Origin: a bacterium
GTDB taxonomy: Bacteria; Gemmatimonadota; Gemmatimonadetes; Gemmatimonadales; Gemmatimonadaceae
Assembly: GCA_021802745.1 (NCBI GenBank)
Contig: JAJZRK010000085.1
Location: 1-13,102, forward strand
DNA: 13,102 nucleotides
Direction of reading: 5' to 3'
The position numbers were made by a program, and so were the translations under genes. Of this stretch, positions 1 through 11,331 are shown piece after piece (the stretch's first letter is position 1; the number at the start of each line of letters is the position of its first letter). The notes beneath the pieces were generated by a model that had not been told where the DNA came from, made no database searches, and was given only the letters and a program-made list of their open reading frames with translations.

Positions 1-24
1 GGGGAGAGGAGTGTAGGTATGAGA

Positions 25-48
25 AAGGGGGGGCCGAGGCCACCCCTT
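25..48 (-). terminator. possible terminator hairpin after the last gene
   Basis: On the minus strand the arms AAGGGGTGGC and GCCCCCCCTT flank a CTCG loop. They make a 10-bp stem with one T/C mismatch, about 56 nt beyond the stop codon of the FlgD-Ig gene. The minus-strand 3' side continues TTTCTC, a weak T-tract. The plus-strand side continues GTTTCG, so it could act in both directions. The rest of positions 1-104 is purine/pyrimidine-skewed sequence with no gene that I can see. Confidence 0.45.
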
Positions 49-104
49 GTTTCGTCTCCCGTTCCTCCACTCCTCTCTCCGCACCAAACCCCTGCACTCC
101 ACCC

Positions 105-1129
105 TCATCTCCCCTTGAACAGCGCCTTCCGGAAGGTCTCCACGCCATCCGCACGCAGGCGAATGAGGTAGACGCCCGTGGGGACGGTGCGGCCGGAGTC
201 GTCGGTGCCGTCCCACGAGAAGCGCGCGTCGCAGCCGGAATTGCTCCCCTCGCTCGCGCGCCCATACCGACCGGGCGCAAAGGACGCCGACGAAAAGGCC
301 GAGCTCGGGATGAGCGAGCGCACGTGGTTGCCGCGGAGGTCGAGCACCTGCAGGTCCACGCTCGAGGCGCTGCGCAGGTCGAACCAGAGGCACGTGGCGT
401 TGACGCGCTCGTTGGGGAACGGATTCGGGAAGTTCTGGAAGAGGATCGTCGCCGGCGGCACCGACGGGTCGAGCACGACGAACGACGCCGTGCTGCTCAC
501 GTGCGTGGAGTCGCCGGCCGCCGTCCACGCCGAGACCGACCAGCGGTACGACGTGTTGCCCTCGAGGTCGCGCACGGGGATGTAGACCGTGTCATCTAGG
601 CGGCCGACGAGCACGGTCGTGCCATTCGAGGCAGTGATGCGAATTTCGTACTCCCAGCGCCCCGCCGACGCGTCAATGCGCGCCGAACGCCACGTGAATG
701 TCGGACGGTTGGAGTAGACCACGGAGCCGTTGGGATTGTTCGGCGAAAGAAGCGTCAGCCACGGCGCGGTGAGGAACGGACCGGCGATGGCCGAGTTCAC
801 CTGGAGCCCGGCCGCGGTGGTCACGACGCCGCGCCAGTATACGACGCTCTTCTCCGGGAACAGCCGGCGCGGCGCAATCGTGAGGCTCGTGCCGCTGCCC
901 GACACCGTCGTGTCGGTGAGCAAGCCGCTGGCGAAGGTGGCGTTGGCGCCCACCTGCAGCGTGAACCGCAGCGGCATGTCCGCCGCCGCGAAGCCTGTTC
1001 CGACAATCGTGAAGGCCGGAATGCCGTCACGCAGCGGGTTGTCGGTCGGGCCGATCACCGTCACCGTGCGCTGGGCCGCCGCCGGGAGCGCGCACAGCAC
1101 GGCACAGCAGGAAGCGAAGAGGCGCCGCA

Positions 1130-1130
<1 letters not shown>
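105..1130 (-). CDS. secreted protein with C-terminal FlgD-like Ig domain
   Basis: A 341-residue exported protein of unknown specific role. Residues 1-19 form a signal peptide (MRRLF, a hydrophobic run, then AAA|Q). Residues 25-120 look like a beta-rich Ig-type domain. Residues 125-220 resemble a fibronectin-III-like domain (RPTFTWRS, SYRWSVSAW). Residues 229-341 match the FlgD Ig-like/secretion-tail family: a QNFPNPFP motif at 232-239, then a FSWDGTDDSGRTVPTGVY stretch near 304-321 and a basic end (FKGR). Known: such tails occur on many surface or secreted proteins in Bacteroidota-like and Gemmatimonadota genomes and do not imply flagella. C247 and C300 could form a disulfide (inference). The ATG at 1130 overlaps the smc stop by one base (TGATG). 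A GTG one codon earlier is an alternative that would give a GTGA overlap. Either way the gene is probably translationally coupled to smc. The domain assignment is firm; the function is open. Confidence 0.88.
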
Positions 1131-4639
<3,509 letters not shown>

Positions 4640-5926
4640 TTAGAACGTTCTCCCGGTTCGGTACACCAGCTGTGGAGCAAACCCGGCGGCGCGGAGTTCC
4701 GCGTCGAGGGGCACCGCCGCCGCGGCAGTTTCAAACGCGCCCGCGTACAGGCGCACGGTTCCATTGTCCTGCAACAGCGCGTAGGCGCTCACGCCACGCG
4801 CGGCCCACGCATCCACGCGGACGAGCGCCGCCGGGCGCGCCACCTCCGCTTCCAGCAACAGACTCAACGGCACCCGCACCACCATTCCCGCGTCGGACCT
4901 GAGCACGCCGTCGCGGCGAAGGGCGGCGAGCAGGGAATCCGCACCGTATCGGTCGCGCCACGCGCCAGCGAGCACCTTGTACCAACGCACGCGTGCGGCG
5001 CCCACATTCACCGGAGACACCGTGACCCCGGGGAGGCGAGCGCCGCGCTCGCGAAGCCACAAATTTGCACCCGCGACGGTGTTTGTCGCCACAAGCTCCA
5101 GCGAGAACTCGGCGGCCACCGCGCTGTCGGGGGGATTGACAGGCTCGGGGACGCGCACTGTGTCGGCCGACGCGACGCCGGCGGTTGGCCGCATTGGCGC
5201 CTCGTGCAGTGTTGCGAGCGCGACGGGCGCGCGGTGCGCCACGCCCGGGCGCGACCGCCCGTACAGGAGCACACCGGCGGCGATGATTACGGCTACCGCG
5301 ATGGCGCCGTACAGGATGCGACGGTGCGTGTGCGATGGCGGCGCCGGCTTTGCCGCGGCGGGGCGCGGGACGACTGGCTGGTCGCCAACCTGCGCGATGA
5401 CGCGCCACGCGAACGGGACCCGATCGAAACCCACGGCGACCACGCCATCCGTGCGCGGCACCAACGTTTCGAGGCCCGCGGCATCGGCGGGAGCGACGAT
5501 CAGCAGCAGCGCGCCGGCCTCGGCGAAGCCGGCGACGAGCCGCGCCCATCGTTCGCTCTGCAGCAGTTCCGCCGTGAGCGGTTCGTGCCCGCGGGGAAGG
5601 ATGAACAGCGACGGCGTGCCGTCGGCCGCCGGGCGCGCCACGTCGTTGAGCGAGATGCCGTGCACGAAACTCTCGGTGATGCCGGGCGTGCCGGCGTCAT
5701 TCGCCACGCCGCCGAGCGCCGTCGTGATGCCGACGAGGTCGGCGATGGCGACATGCCGTTCGTGCGCCGTCGCCCGGGCGGCGCCGATGGCGACGCGTGC
5801 CACGGCATCGGCGTCGGACCCCATCACGACCGCGGCCGAGAGTCCGGCGAGCTGCGGCGCGAGACGGCGGCCTTCTTCCTCCCATGGATCGGGTCCCGGC
5901 GCGCGCTGACGCCGGCGGCCGATCAC
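4640..5926 (-). CDS. membrane protein: degenerate CpsD/CapB-like ATPase domain plus SPOR-like repeats
   Basis: A 428-residue protein with three parts. Residues about 28-180 follow the layout of BY-kinase/CpsD-CapB (ParA-like) ATPases: AAVVMGSDADAVARVA where the P-loop should be, VAIADLVG where the DxD-type Walker A' strand should be, GITESFVHGISLNDVARP, LFILPRGHEPLTAELLQSERW, and TDGVVAVG. No GK(S/T) Walker A Lys is present and the Asp-rich Walker motifs are lost, so ATP hydrolysis or kinase activity is unlikely (inference). A single membrane helix spans about 204-223 (LYGAIAVAVIIAAGVLLYG) after HTHRR, predicting a cytoplasmic N-terminus. The periplasmic part ends in two SPOR-like half repeats: WYKVLAGAWRDRYGADSLLAAL (315-336) and VRLYAGAFETAAAAVPLDAE (391-410). 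SPOR domains bind denuded septal peptidoglycan. It starts with GTG in a GTGA overlap with the upstream gene's stop, GAGG lies 7 nt upstream, and its TAA abuts the smc GTG. It is a plausible envelope-to-chromosome scaffold; its actual function is unknown. Confidence 0.82.
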   Translation of the reverse strand: MIGRRRQRAPGPDPWEEEGRRLAPQLAGLSAAVVMGSDADAVARVAIGAARATAHERHVAIADLVGITTALGGVANDAGTPGITESFVHGISLNDVARPAADGTPSLFILPRGHEPLTAELLQSERWARLVAGFAEAGALLLIVAPADAAGLETLVPRTDGVVAVGFDRVPFAWRVIAQVGDQPVVPRPAAAKPAPPSHTHRRILYGAIAVAVIIAAGVLLYGRSRPGVAHRAPVALATLHEAPMRPTAGVASADTVRVPEPVNPPDSAVAAEFSLELVATNTVAGANLWLRERGARLPGVTVSPVNVGAARVRWYKVLAGAWRDRYGADSLLAALRRDGVLRSDAGMVVRVPLSLLLEAEVARPAALVRVDAWAARGVSAYALLQDNGTVRLYAGAFETAAAAVPLDAELRAAGFAPQLVYRTGRTF

Positions 5927-7404
5927 GGCGAGGCCTCGAACACCCAGTACGGCAGGCCGCTGCGACGCCCGGCCTCGTCGGCCGCTTCCCGCGTGGCGTA
6001 TGGGCCGGCCACGACGCGATAGACCATCGTCCCTTCGCGTTCACTCGATTGCACGCGCGCGCTCGCGCCGTCCACGCGCACAGCGGCGGCCATGGCCCGG
6101 GCCCGGCTCTCCGACAGCACGGCAGCAAAGCTCAGCATCCAGCCGTGCGTGCGCGACTCGGCGCGCACCGCGGGCGGCGGCACCGGGCTGGGCGCCGCCA
6201 CCCCGGGCTCGGCGAGCGGCTCGGGCTCCGCCAGCAGCGAGTCGGCGCCGAGGGTGTCGCCAAGCGCATCCTCAAAGGTCACCGGTTCGTCGAGCGACGA
6301 GGGCCGTGGACGGAAGCCGTTCCAGCGCACAAGCGTCCACAGGTCGGCGGAGCCGTCGGGCACGCGGGCGCGCTCGCGCCCGGTCTCCGCGTCAACGATG
6401 ACGAGGGCGTCGCCGACGGCCAGCGCGAACGAGCCGTCCGGCGCGATGAGCGGGAGGTCGTCGCGCCATGCGGTGGCGACGACGCCGGTGACGCGGTGCG
6501 TGCCGATTGCCACCACGTAGGCCGAGTCGCCCGCCTCGTTCTCGGCCAGCAGGTACTGGCCGTCCGGATCCATGCGCAGCGCAGCCGCCGGGCCAGGGAG
6601 CGAGATGCGGTCGCGCACGGCCGACTCGTAGCGGTCCACGACGTACAGCGTCGCGCTGTTGCGCACCGCGACGTACAGGCGGTCGCCGCTCGGCGTCGGG
6701 GCCACGGCCCGCACCGCGTCGCTGAACGACACGGTGAGCGATCGCTCCAGGTCGCGCGTGCGCAATCCTTCGAGATGGTCGCCGTTGGCGAAGTAGATGC
6801 GGTCGCCCACCGCGGTGGGGATCACCAGGTCGGCGCCCGCGATGGTGGTGCTGTCGGTGATCTTCGTATCCGGTGGATGCACCGTCCGAATCGTCACGCG
6901 TCCGTCACCGGCATCGCTGAGAATGAGCAGCGACCCGTCAGGGAGCGGCACCACGGTGCGCGGCGGGGCAGGCGGACGAAAGCGCCAGGTGCCGCTGCCG
7001 GTGAGGCGCAGCACCTCGCCCGTGGGCGCGATGCCGAAGACGGCGTACCCGTCGGCCGACGCCATGCCGCGCAGCCGTTCCTTGGTGGCGGGCGTCACGC
7101 GTCCGACGCGCATCTCCACGCGCACCGGAATGCGGGCCGCATCGAGAAGCACCAGCACGCCCTGCTGTGCGTCAAAGGCGAGCGCTTCGGTGACCGCCGG
7201 GACGCGCTGCGACGAACTCCAGACGGTGCTGTCGTGCCACCAGCGGTAGGCGCGGGCGATGCCGCCGGCGCGGGGGAAGCGCACGAGCACCGCATCGGGC
7301 CCCGACGCGCCGATGGACGCCGCGCCGCCGGCCACGCCCGCGTCCGGTGTCCTCGCGCAGGCGACCACGAGGAGGGCGGGGAGGAGGAGGGCAGCGCGGC
7401 GCAT
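5923..7404 (-). CDS. SPOR-domain lipoprotein with beta-propeller
   Basis: A 493-residue predicted lipoprotein. The N-terminus MRRAALLLPALLVVAC has a lipobox (VVA|C, Cys16), which fixes the start at the ATG at 7404. The open frame runs 44 codons further upstream but that part is not signal-like. Residues about 35-340 are a repeating beta-strand region with phrases such as LRMDPDGQYLLAENEAG and PSGDRLYVAVRN, typical of a WD40/YVTN-type propeller. A Pro/Ala/acid-rich linker (about 345-419) leads to a C-terminal SPOR domain at 420-493 (WMLSFAAVLSESRARAMAAAV, then YRVVAGPYATREAADEAG). The likely site is the periplasmic face of the envelope, with the SPOR domain on septal peptidoglycan (family knowledge) and the propeller possibly binding a protein partner (inference). 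No Shine-Dalgarno is seen. The AATTAT ending 5 nt before the ATG could be a -10 of a leaderless message, but the match is weak. The stop overlaps the next gene's GTG by 4 nt, implying coupling. Confidence 0.88.
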   Translation of the reverse strand: MRRAALLLPALLVVACARTPDAGVAGGAASIGASGPDAVLVRFPRAGGIARAYRWWHDSTVWSSSQRVPAVTEALAFDAQQGVLVLLDAARIPVRVEMRVGRVTPATKERLRGMASADGYAVFGIAPTGEVLRLTGSGTWRFRPPAPPRTVVPLPDGSLLILSDAGDGRVTIRTVHPPDTKITDSTTIAGADLVIPTAVGDRIYFANGDHLEGLRTRDLERSLTVSFSDAVRAVAPTPSGDRLYVAVRNSATLYVVDRYESAVRDRISLPGPAAALRMDPDGQYLLAENEAGDSAYVVAIGTHRVTGVVATAWRDDLPLIAPDGSFALAVGDALVIVDAETGRERARVPDGSADLWTLVRWNGFRPRPSSLDEPVTFEDALGDTLGADSLLAEPEPLAEPGVAAPSPVPPPAVRAESRTHGWMLSFAAVLSESRARAMAAAVRVDGASARVQSSEREGTMVYRVVAGPYATREAADEAGRRSGLPYWVFEASP

Positions 7405-7460
7405 CCGGATAATTTGCTGGCGAGCGAGCGTGAATGAAAGAGATGGAGGACATGGACCGA

Positions 7461-7480
7461 GGATTTCGATCGAGAAATCC
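7461..7480. repeat. short inverted repeat in the lipoprotein leader
   Basis: GGATTTC (7461-7467) and GAAATCC (7474-7480) form a perfect 7-bp inverted repeat around GATCGA. It lies 57 nt upstream of the lipoprotein start. This is the size and symmetry of an operator half-site pair, but no regulator is recognised. Confidence 0.35.
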
Positions 7481-7500
7481 GATGCAGGATCACGATGCAC

Positions 7501-7531
7501 GATGGCCCGGCGGAACCATCGCCGGGCCATC
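7501..7531 (-). terminator. strong GC hairpin, possible terminator or attenuator
   Basis: A perfect 12-bp inverted repeat, GATGGCCCGGCG (7501-7512) and CGCCGGGCCATC (7520-7531), with a 7-nt loop. It lies about 60 nt after the stop of the outer-membrane fusion gene and about 100 nt before the lipoprotein start. No T-tract follows on either strand. It could be a U-less terminator, a 3'-end stabiliser between two operons, or a leader attenuator. The stem is certain; the role is inferred. Confidence 0.4.
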
Positions 7532-7591
7532 GCCAATCGTCATCCACGGTCGTTGTCCGAGATCGCGATCCTGAGTCCAGATCCTCGATCG

Positions 7592-10500
7592 TCAGAAGCT
7601 CGGCCCCAGCGTCCAGAACCAGTACCCCTTCTTCGACGCCGCGTCGAGCGGATACGACCTGTCAATCCGCAGGATGGCGAAGTTGAACAGGTTGATGCGG
7701 AACCCGTAGCCGTAGCTGCGCAGCGCGTAGCGCTGCGTGGTCCAGTCGTAGTTGGCCGGCTTCGCGAAGGAGACCGACTGTCCGCGGCTCCACGCGACGC
7801 CCGCATCCGCGAAGATCAGGCCGTCCACCGGGAGGAACTGCACCCGCGTCTTCTTGATCTTGAACGGCCGGACGACGGGGAAGCGCAGCTCGACGTTGCC
7901 GAACGCCACCCGGCTGCCGAGCAATTGCGTGGCCGAGCACTGGCCGGTGCCGCTCGGCGCCGCGGCACAGGCGGCCGAGTAGTAGTTCTCGCGGTCGTAG
8001 CCCCGCAGCCAGTCCGCGCGCCCGATGTACTTGGAGTTGGCCCACTCCGCCGAGTCGCTGCCCACCGTGATGTTCGTCTGGAAGCGCGACGCGAGGGTCA
8101 GGTAACTGAAGAGGATGGCGTCGTACCGCCGGTAGTCGGCGGTGTAATTCGACCAGCTCATGGTGCCCGCCGCGCGCTCGACCTCGAACCGGTACCGCGA
8201 CCCGTAGATCGGCCCCGTGTAGCCCATGATCGAGTTGTCGTGCACGAACGCGGCGTACGGCGCAACGAAGTTGATGGACGACAGGTTGGTGGTGCTGTCT
8301 ATGTACGCCTGTGTGGCGTAGCCGTAGGCGTAGTCCACGCCGTAGCTGAGCCACATATAGGAGCGGTCAATGTTGTTGAGGCTCATCCCGTACTCGAACC
8401 GCTTGAACCGGTTGAGCGGATAGAGCCCGGCCAGGAAGGCGCTGCGCTGGATGTACCGTGCAATCGCCTGCTGCTGGATGGCCTGAGTGCTCGACACCGG
8501 CGTGAGCGACGAGCCGGCGAGGAAGAAATACGGCTGCTGCTGGATGCCCACGGTGTACTGGAACCGCCGGGCGAGCGACTGGTAAGCCACGAAGAGCTGC
8601 GCTTCTTCCACGCGGCCATTGATGCTGCCGGAAAGCGCGAGCGTCTTGTTGCCGACCAGGTCGGTGAGCACGATGGCCGTGCCGCCGTACACGCCGTGGC
8701 CGTAGTTGTCCTGCGCGTAACCCACCTGCGGCCGCGCGATGTACTCGGGGCGCAGCGATCCGGGATAGCGCGTCTCGACGAACTTCGAGGTGTCGGGGAG
8801 CGCAAAGGTGGCGTTGGCCAGCAGCGACGCGACACTCAGCCCGGCACCGGGCGCACCCGTGCGCTCCGGGAGCTGGTCCGTCGGCCGCAGGCCGCCCTCG
8901 CCGCGGTAGACCGACTGGCGGCGCGGATCGGGCACCGATGCGGTACGCGTCTGTCCCGTCTGTCCCGGCTGTGCCGGCTGGGCTGGCACTCCCGCTTGCG
9001 GCGGCTGACCCGGCCGCGGCGGCGCGAGCACCGAATCGCGTCCGGCCGCGGCCTTGGCGACGATGGCGCTGACGTTGGCTTCGGCGGCCGCGCGCTCGCG
9101 GCGGCGGCGCATCTCGGCTGTGTCCTGCGAGACGCGTGCCTCCACCGGGCCCGTGGCCACGACCGTCTCCTCGCGGAACGGCTCGCCCTTCAGCTTCCGC
9201 GGGTTCGACACCTGCCAGACGGCGTAGCCGTTGCCCTCGCTGTACACGAACGCCATGCGGTCGGCGGTCGAGGCCCACGTGAGGGCCGGGCTGTTCTCCG
9301 TCACCGACTGCACGCCGCCGACGAGGCGCGTGAGCTGGTAGTGCTGCCCGTTCGTGAAGTCGTACAGGAAGATCTGCGGAATGCCGACGCGGTCGCTGAT
9401 GAACGCGAGCGACTTGCCATCGGGCGCCCACTGCGGGTTCAGGTTCTTGCCGGCCTGTCCTGGCAGGACCTCCATGGCGCCGGTCGCGAGGTCGAGCACG
9501 CTGATGCGCCACCGCCCGAACTTGAGGATGTCCAGCTGGGTCTGCGGGCCGCGCTCGCTGACGAACGCGATCTTCTTGCCGTCTGGCGACCAGGCCGGCA
9601 TGAGGTCGCCGTACAGGTCGTTGGTGAAACGGCGCATGTTCTTGCCGTCGGCGTCAATGACGTAGAGGTCGGAGATGCCGCCCTTCAGGCCGCTGAAGAC
9701 GACCTGCCGTCCGTCCGGCGACCAGCTTGGCCCGACCATCGCGTCGAGCCCCGTGTCGAACCACCGCACGATGTCGTGGCTGCGGACGTCGGCCACGTAG
9801 ATCACGTCGCGGCCGTTGCGCTGCGCCGTGAAGGCGACGTAGCGCCCGTCGTGCGAGAACGCGCTCTGGGAGTAGGCGTAGCGCAGCTCCTCGAACTCCG
9901 GGTTGAGCGTGCTCTTCGTCAGCCGCTTGAGCCGCTTGCCGGTTTCGGCGTCGGCGAGGTAGAGGTCGAGGAAGACCTCGGCCTTCACGAGGCTGCCGGT
10001 GGAGATGTAGGCGATGTGCTTGCCGTCCGGCGAGAGCGCCGGGGCGACGTAGACGGGAATGATGCCGCCCGTCTTGCGCTCGGTGAGCAGCGACGTCGCG
10101 ATGCGGCGCGGCCGGTCGAGCTTCTCCACCTGCGGCAGGTACTGCGACTGCATCGCGTCCTTCCAGTCGGCGCCCAGTTCATCGAGCGAGAGGCCGGTGT
10201 GCCGCTTGAAGGCGCGCTCGTAGCCGAGCGTCGGCGTGGACTGCATGATCTCGCCGATGACTTCGTCGCCCCAGCGCGCCCCGACGTAGCGCCACAGCGA
10301 CTCGCCGTAGCGGTACGGGAAGTACTGGTCGGGCCGCCGCTCGAGATCCTCGATGGTCGGGAACTTGCCGCTCAGCGCGGCGTCGCGGATGACGCCGTCG
10401 GTCGCCGGATGGTCGGGGCCGACCGAGAGGTACTCGGCCATGCCCTCGGCAAACCAGAGCGGGGGCTGGCGCTGCTGCAAGGTCTCGAGCCCCTGGCCGG

Positions 10501-10951
10501 CGTGCCCGCGCGAGAAGATGTCGTACTGGAACTGGTGCACCATCTCGTGCGTGAGCACGTGCTCCGCCTCGCCGAGGTCGCCGTTGAGGAAGAACATGTT
10601 GCGCTGGCGCAGCGCGTCGGTGACGCCGCCCGTCCCCTCGCCGAGGTCGCCGAAGACATTGTTCTGCGCAAAGGCGCCGCGCGACGCGAAGATGATGATC
10701 GGCTTGCGTTCCTTGAACTGGTAGTTCATCAGGCGCGACAGCCGCGCGTAGGAGCGCTCCGCCAGGCTGCCGGCGATGCGCGCCATCCGCTCTTCTTCGG
10801 GATAGAAGTGGATGTCGAAGTGCTCAGTCTTCAGCATCCGCCAGTTCAGCCTATGGAACTGGACCTGGTTCTGCCCGAAATACCCCTGGGCGGCCAGTGG
10901 CTGCGCGAGGCACAGGGCCAGGCACAGGCCAGCGAGGCGGACTCTCGACAT
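7592..10951 (-). CDS. outer-membrane fusion: gluzincin peptidase, TolB-like propeller, Omp85-like barrel
   Basis: A 1119-residue exported protein with a cleavable signal peptide (residues 1-21, ending PLAA|QG). Residues about 35-290 are a peptidase-MA-like zinc protease. HEMVH at 135-139 supplies two His ligands and the catalytic Glu136, and WFAEGMAEY (166-174) supplies the third ligand, probably Glu169. Residues about 305-640 carry at least five PD40/WD40-type repeats as in TolB (SPDGKHIAYIS, SHDGRYVAFTA, SPDGRQVVFSG, SPDGKKIAFVS, APDGKSLAFIS). A Pro/Gln/Gly-rich linker follows at about 640-730. The C-terminal ~380 residues are aromatic beta-strands ending in Phe. They include LRGY (R983-Y985), like the conserved L6 RGF/RGY motif of Omp85 proteins, and FGNVELRFPVVRP and DGLIFADAGVAWSRG as in surface antigen D15. 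The ATG at 10951 is chosen over an in-frame ATG 51 nt upstream because it starts the signal peptide, has GGGAG 5 nt upstream, and avoids overlap with rsfS. The peptidase is predicted periplasmic. The substrate is unknown. Confidence 0.9.
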   Translation of the reverse strand: MSRVRLAGLCLALCLAQPLAAQGYFGQNQVQFHRLNWRMLKTEHFDIHFYPEEERMARIAGSLAERSYARLSRLMNYQFKERKPIIIFASRGAFAQNNVFGDLGEGTGGVTDALRQRNMFFLNGDLGEAEHVLTHEMVHQFQYDIFSRGHAGQGLETLQQRQPPLWFAEGMAEYLSVGPDHPATDGVIRDAALSGKFPTIEDLERRPDQYFPYRYGESLWRYVGARWGDEVIGEIMQSTPTLGYERAFKRHTGLSLDELGADWKDAMQSQYLPQVEKLDRPRRIATSLLTERKTGGIIPVYVAPALSPDGKHIAYISTGSLVKAEVFLDLYLADAETGKRLKRLTKSTLNPEFEELRYAYSQSAFSHDGRYVAFTAQRNGRDVIYVADVRSHDIVRWFDTGLDAMVGPSWSPDGRQVVFSGLKGGISDLYVIDADGKNMRRFTNDLYGDLMPAWSPDGKKIAFVSERGPQTQLDILKFGRWRISVLDLATGAMEVLPGQAGKNLNPQWAPDGKSLAFISDRVGIPQIFLYDFTNGQHYQLTRLVGGVQSVTENSPALTWASTADRMAFVYSEGNGYAVWQVSNPRKLKGEPFREETVVATGPVEARVSQDTAEMRRRRERAAAEANVSAIVAKAAAGRDSVLAPPRPGQPPQAGVPAQPAQPGQTGQTRTASVPDPRRQSVYRGEGGLRPTDQLPERTGAPGAGLSVASLLANATFALPDTSKFVETRYPGSLRPEYIARPQVGYAQDNYGHGVYGGTAIVLTDLVGNKTLALSGSINGRVEEAQLFVAYQSLARRFQYTVGIQQQPYFFLAGSSLTPVSSTQAIQQQAIARYIQRSAFLAGLYPLNRFKRFEYGMSLNNIDRSYMWLSYGVDYAYGYATQAYIDSTTNLSSINFVAPYAAFVHDNSIMGYTGPIYGSRYRFEVERAAGTMSWSNYTADYRRYDAILFSYLTLASRFQTNITVGSDSAEWANSKYIGRADWLRGYDRENYYSAACAAAPSGTGQCSATQLLGSRVAFGNVELRFPVVRPFKIKKTRVQFLPVDGLIFADAGVAWSRGQSVSFAKPANYDWTTQRYALRSYGYGFRINLFNFAILRIDRSYPLDAASKKGYWFWTLGPSF

Positions 10952-10965
10952 CGACGCTCCCGGCG

Positions 10966-11331
10966 TTAGGACGTGATGGCGACTGCGGGGGCGTCGCCCC
11001 ACAGCCGTTCGATCTGGTAATACGAACGCATGGACGGGTGGAACACGTGCACGACGAAGTCAACGAAATCAACCAGCACCCACCGGCCCGACTCGGCGCC
11101 TTCCACGTGGTACGCCTTCAGCCCCGCCTTGGCCATTTCATCCACGACGTGCTGTGCCACGCTCCGCACGTGCGTGTCGGAGGTACCGGTGGCCACGATG
11201 AAGTAGTCGGCCATGTCCGTGACGCCATGCAGGTCGAGCAGCACCACATCCTGCGCCTTGTTGTCCACGCAGAGGGTCGCCGCGCGGCGCGCGTGCCCGG
11301 CGATCTCGGCGGGCGAGTCAATTGGGGGCAT
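10966..11331 (-). CDS. rsfS: ribosomal silencing factor RsfS
   Basis: A 121-residue RsfS/Iojap/YbeB-family protein. Family role: it binds uL14 of the 50S subunit, blocks joining to 30S, and so lowers translation in poor conditions. The body matches the family throughout: DNKAQDVVLLDLHGVTDMAD (23-42), FIVATGTSDTHVRSVAQHVV (44-63), and the end WVLVDFVDFVVHVFHPSMRS then ERLWGDA. An in-frame TAG lies immediately before the ATG, so this is the first possible start; no clear Shine-Dalgarno is visible. The gene is 14 nt upstream of the outer-membrane fusion gene and likely co-transcribed with it. In many genomes rsfS follows nadD or a LytR-type gene; neither is present here, and an IS element lies about 380 bp upstream. 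Confidence 0.97.
   Translation of the reverse strand: MPPIDSPAEIAGHARRAATLCVDNKAQDVVLLDLHGVTDMADYFIVATGTSDTHVRSVAQHVVDEMAKAGLKAYHVEGAESGRWVLVDFVDFVVHVFHPSMRSYYQIERLWGDAPAVAITS

Noticed and set aside
7405..7536. Longer N-terminus for the SPOR lipoprotein
   Set aside because: The extra 44 residues are not signal-like and run through the 12-bp hairpin. The lipobox fits only the start at 7404.
7259..10969. A 1236-codon open frame on the plus strand
   Set aside because: It is antisense to the clear peptidase/propeller/barrel gene, shows no domains, and has repetitive Arg/Val/Glu/His content.
10952..11002. Longer N-terminus for the outer-membrane fusion protein
   Set aside because: It would place Arg/His-rich sequence before the signal peptide and overlap rsfS. 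The ATG at 10951 has a good ribosome binding site and starts the signal peptide.
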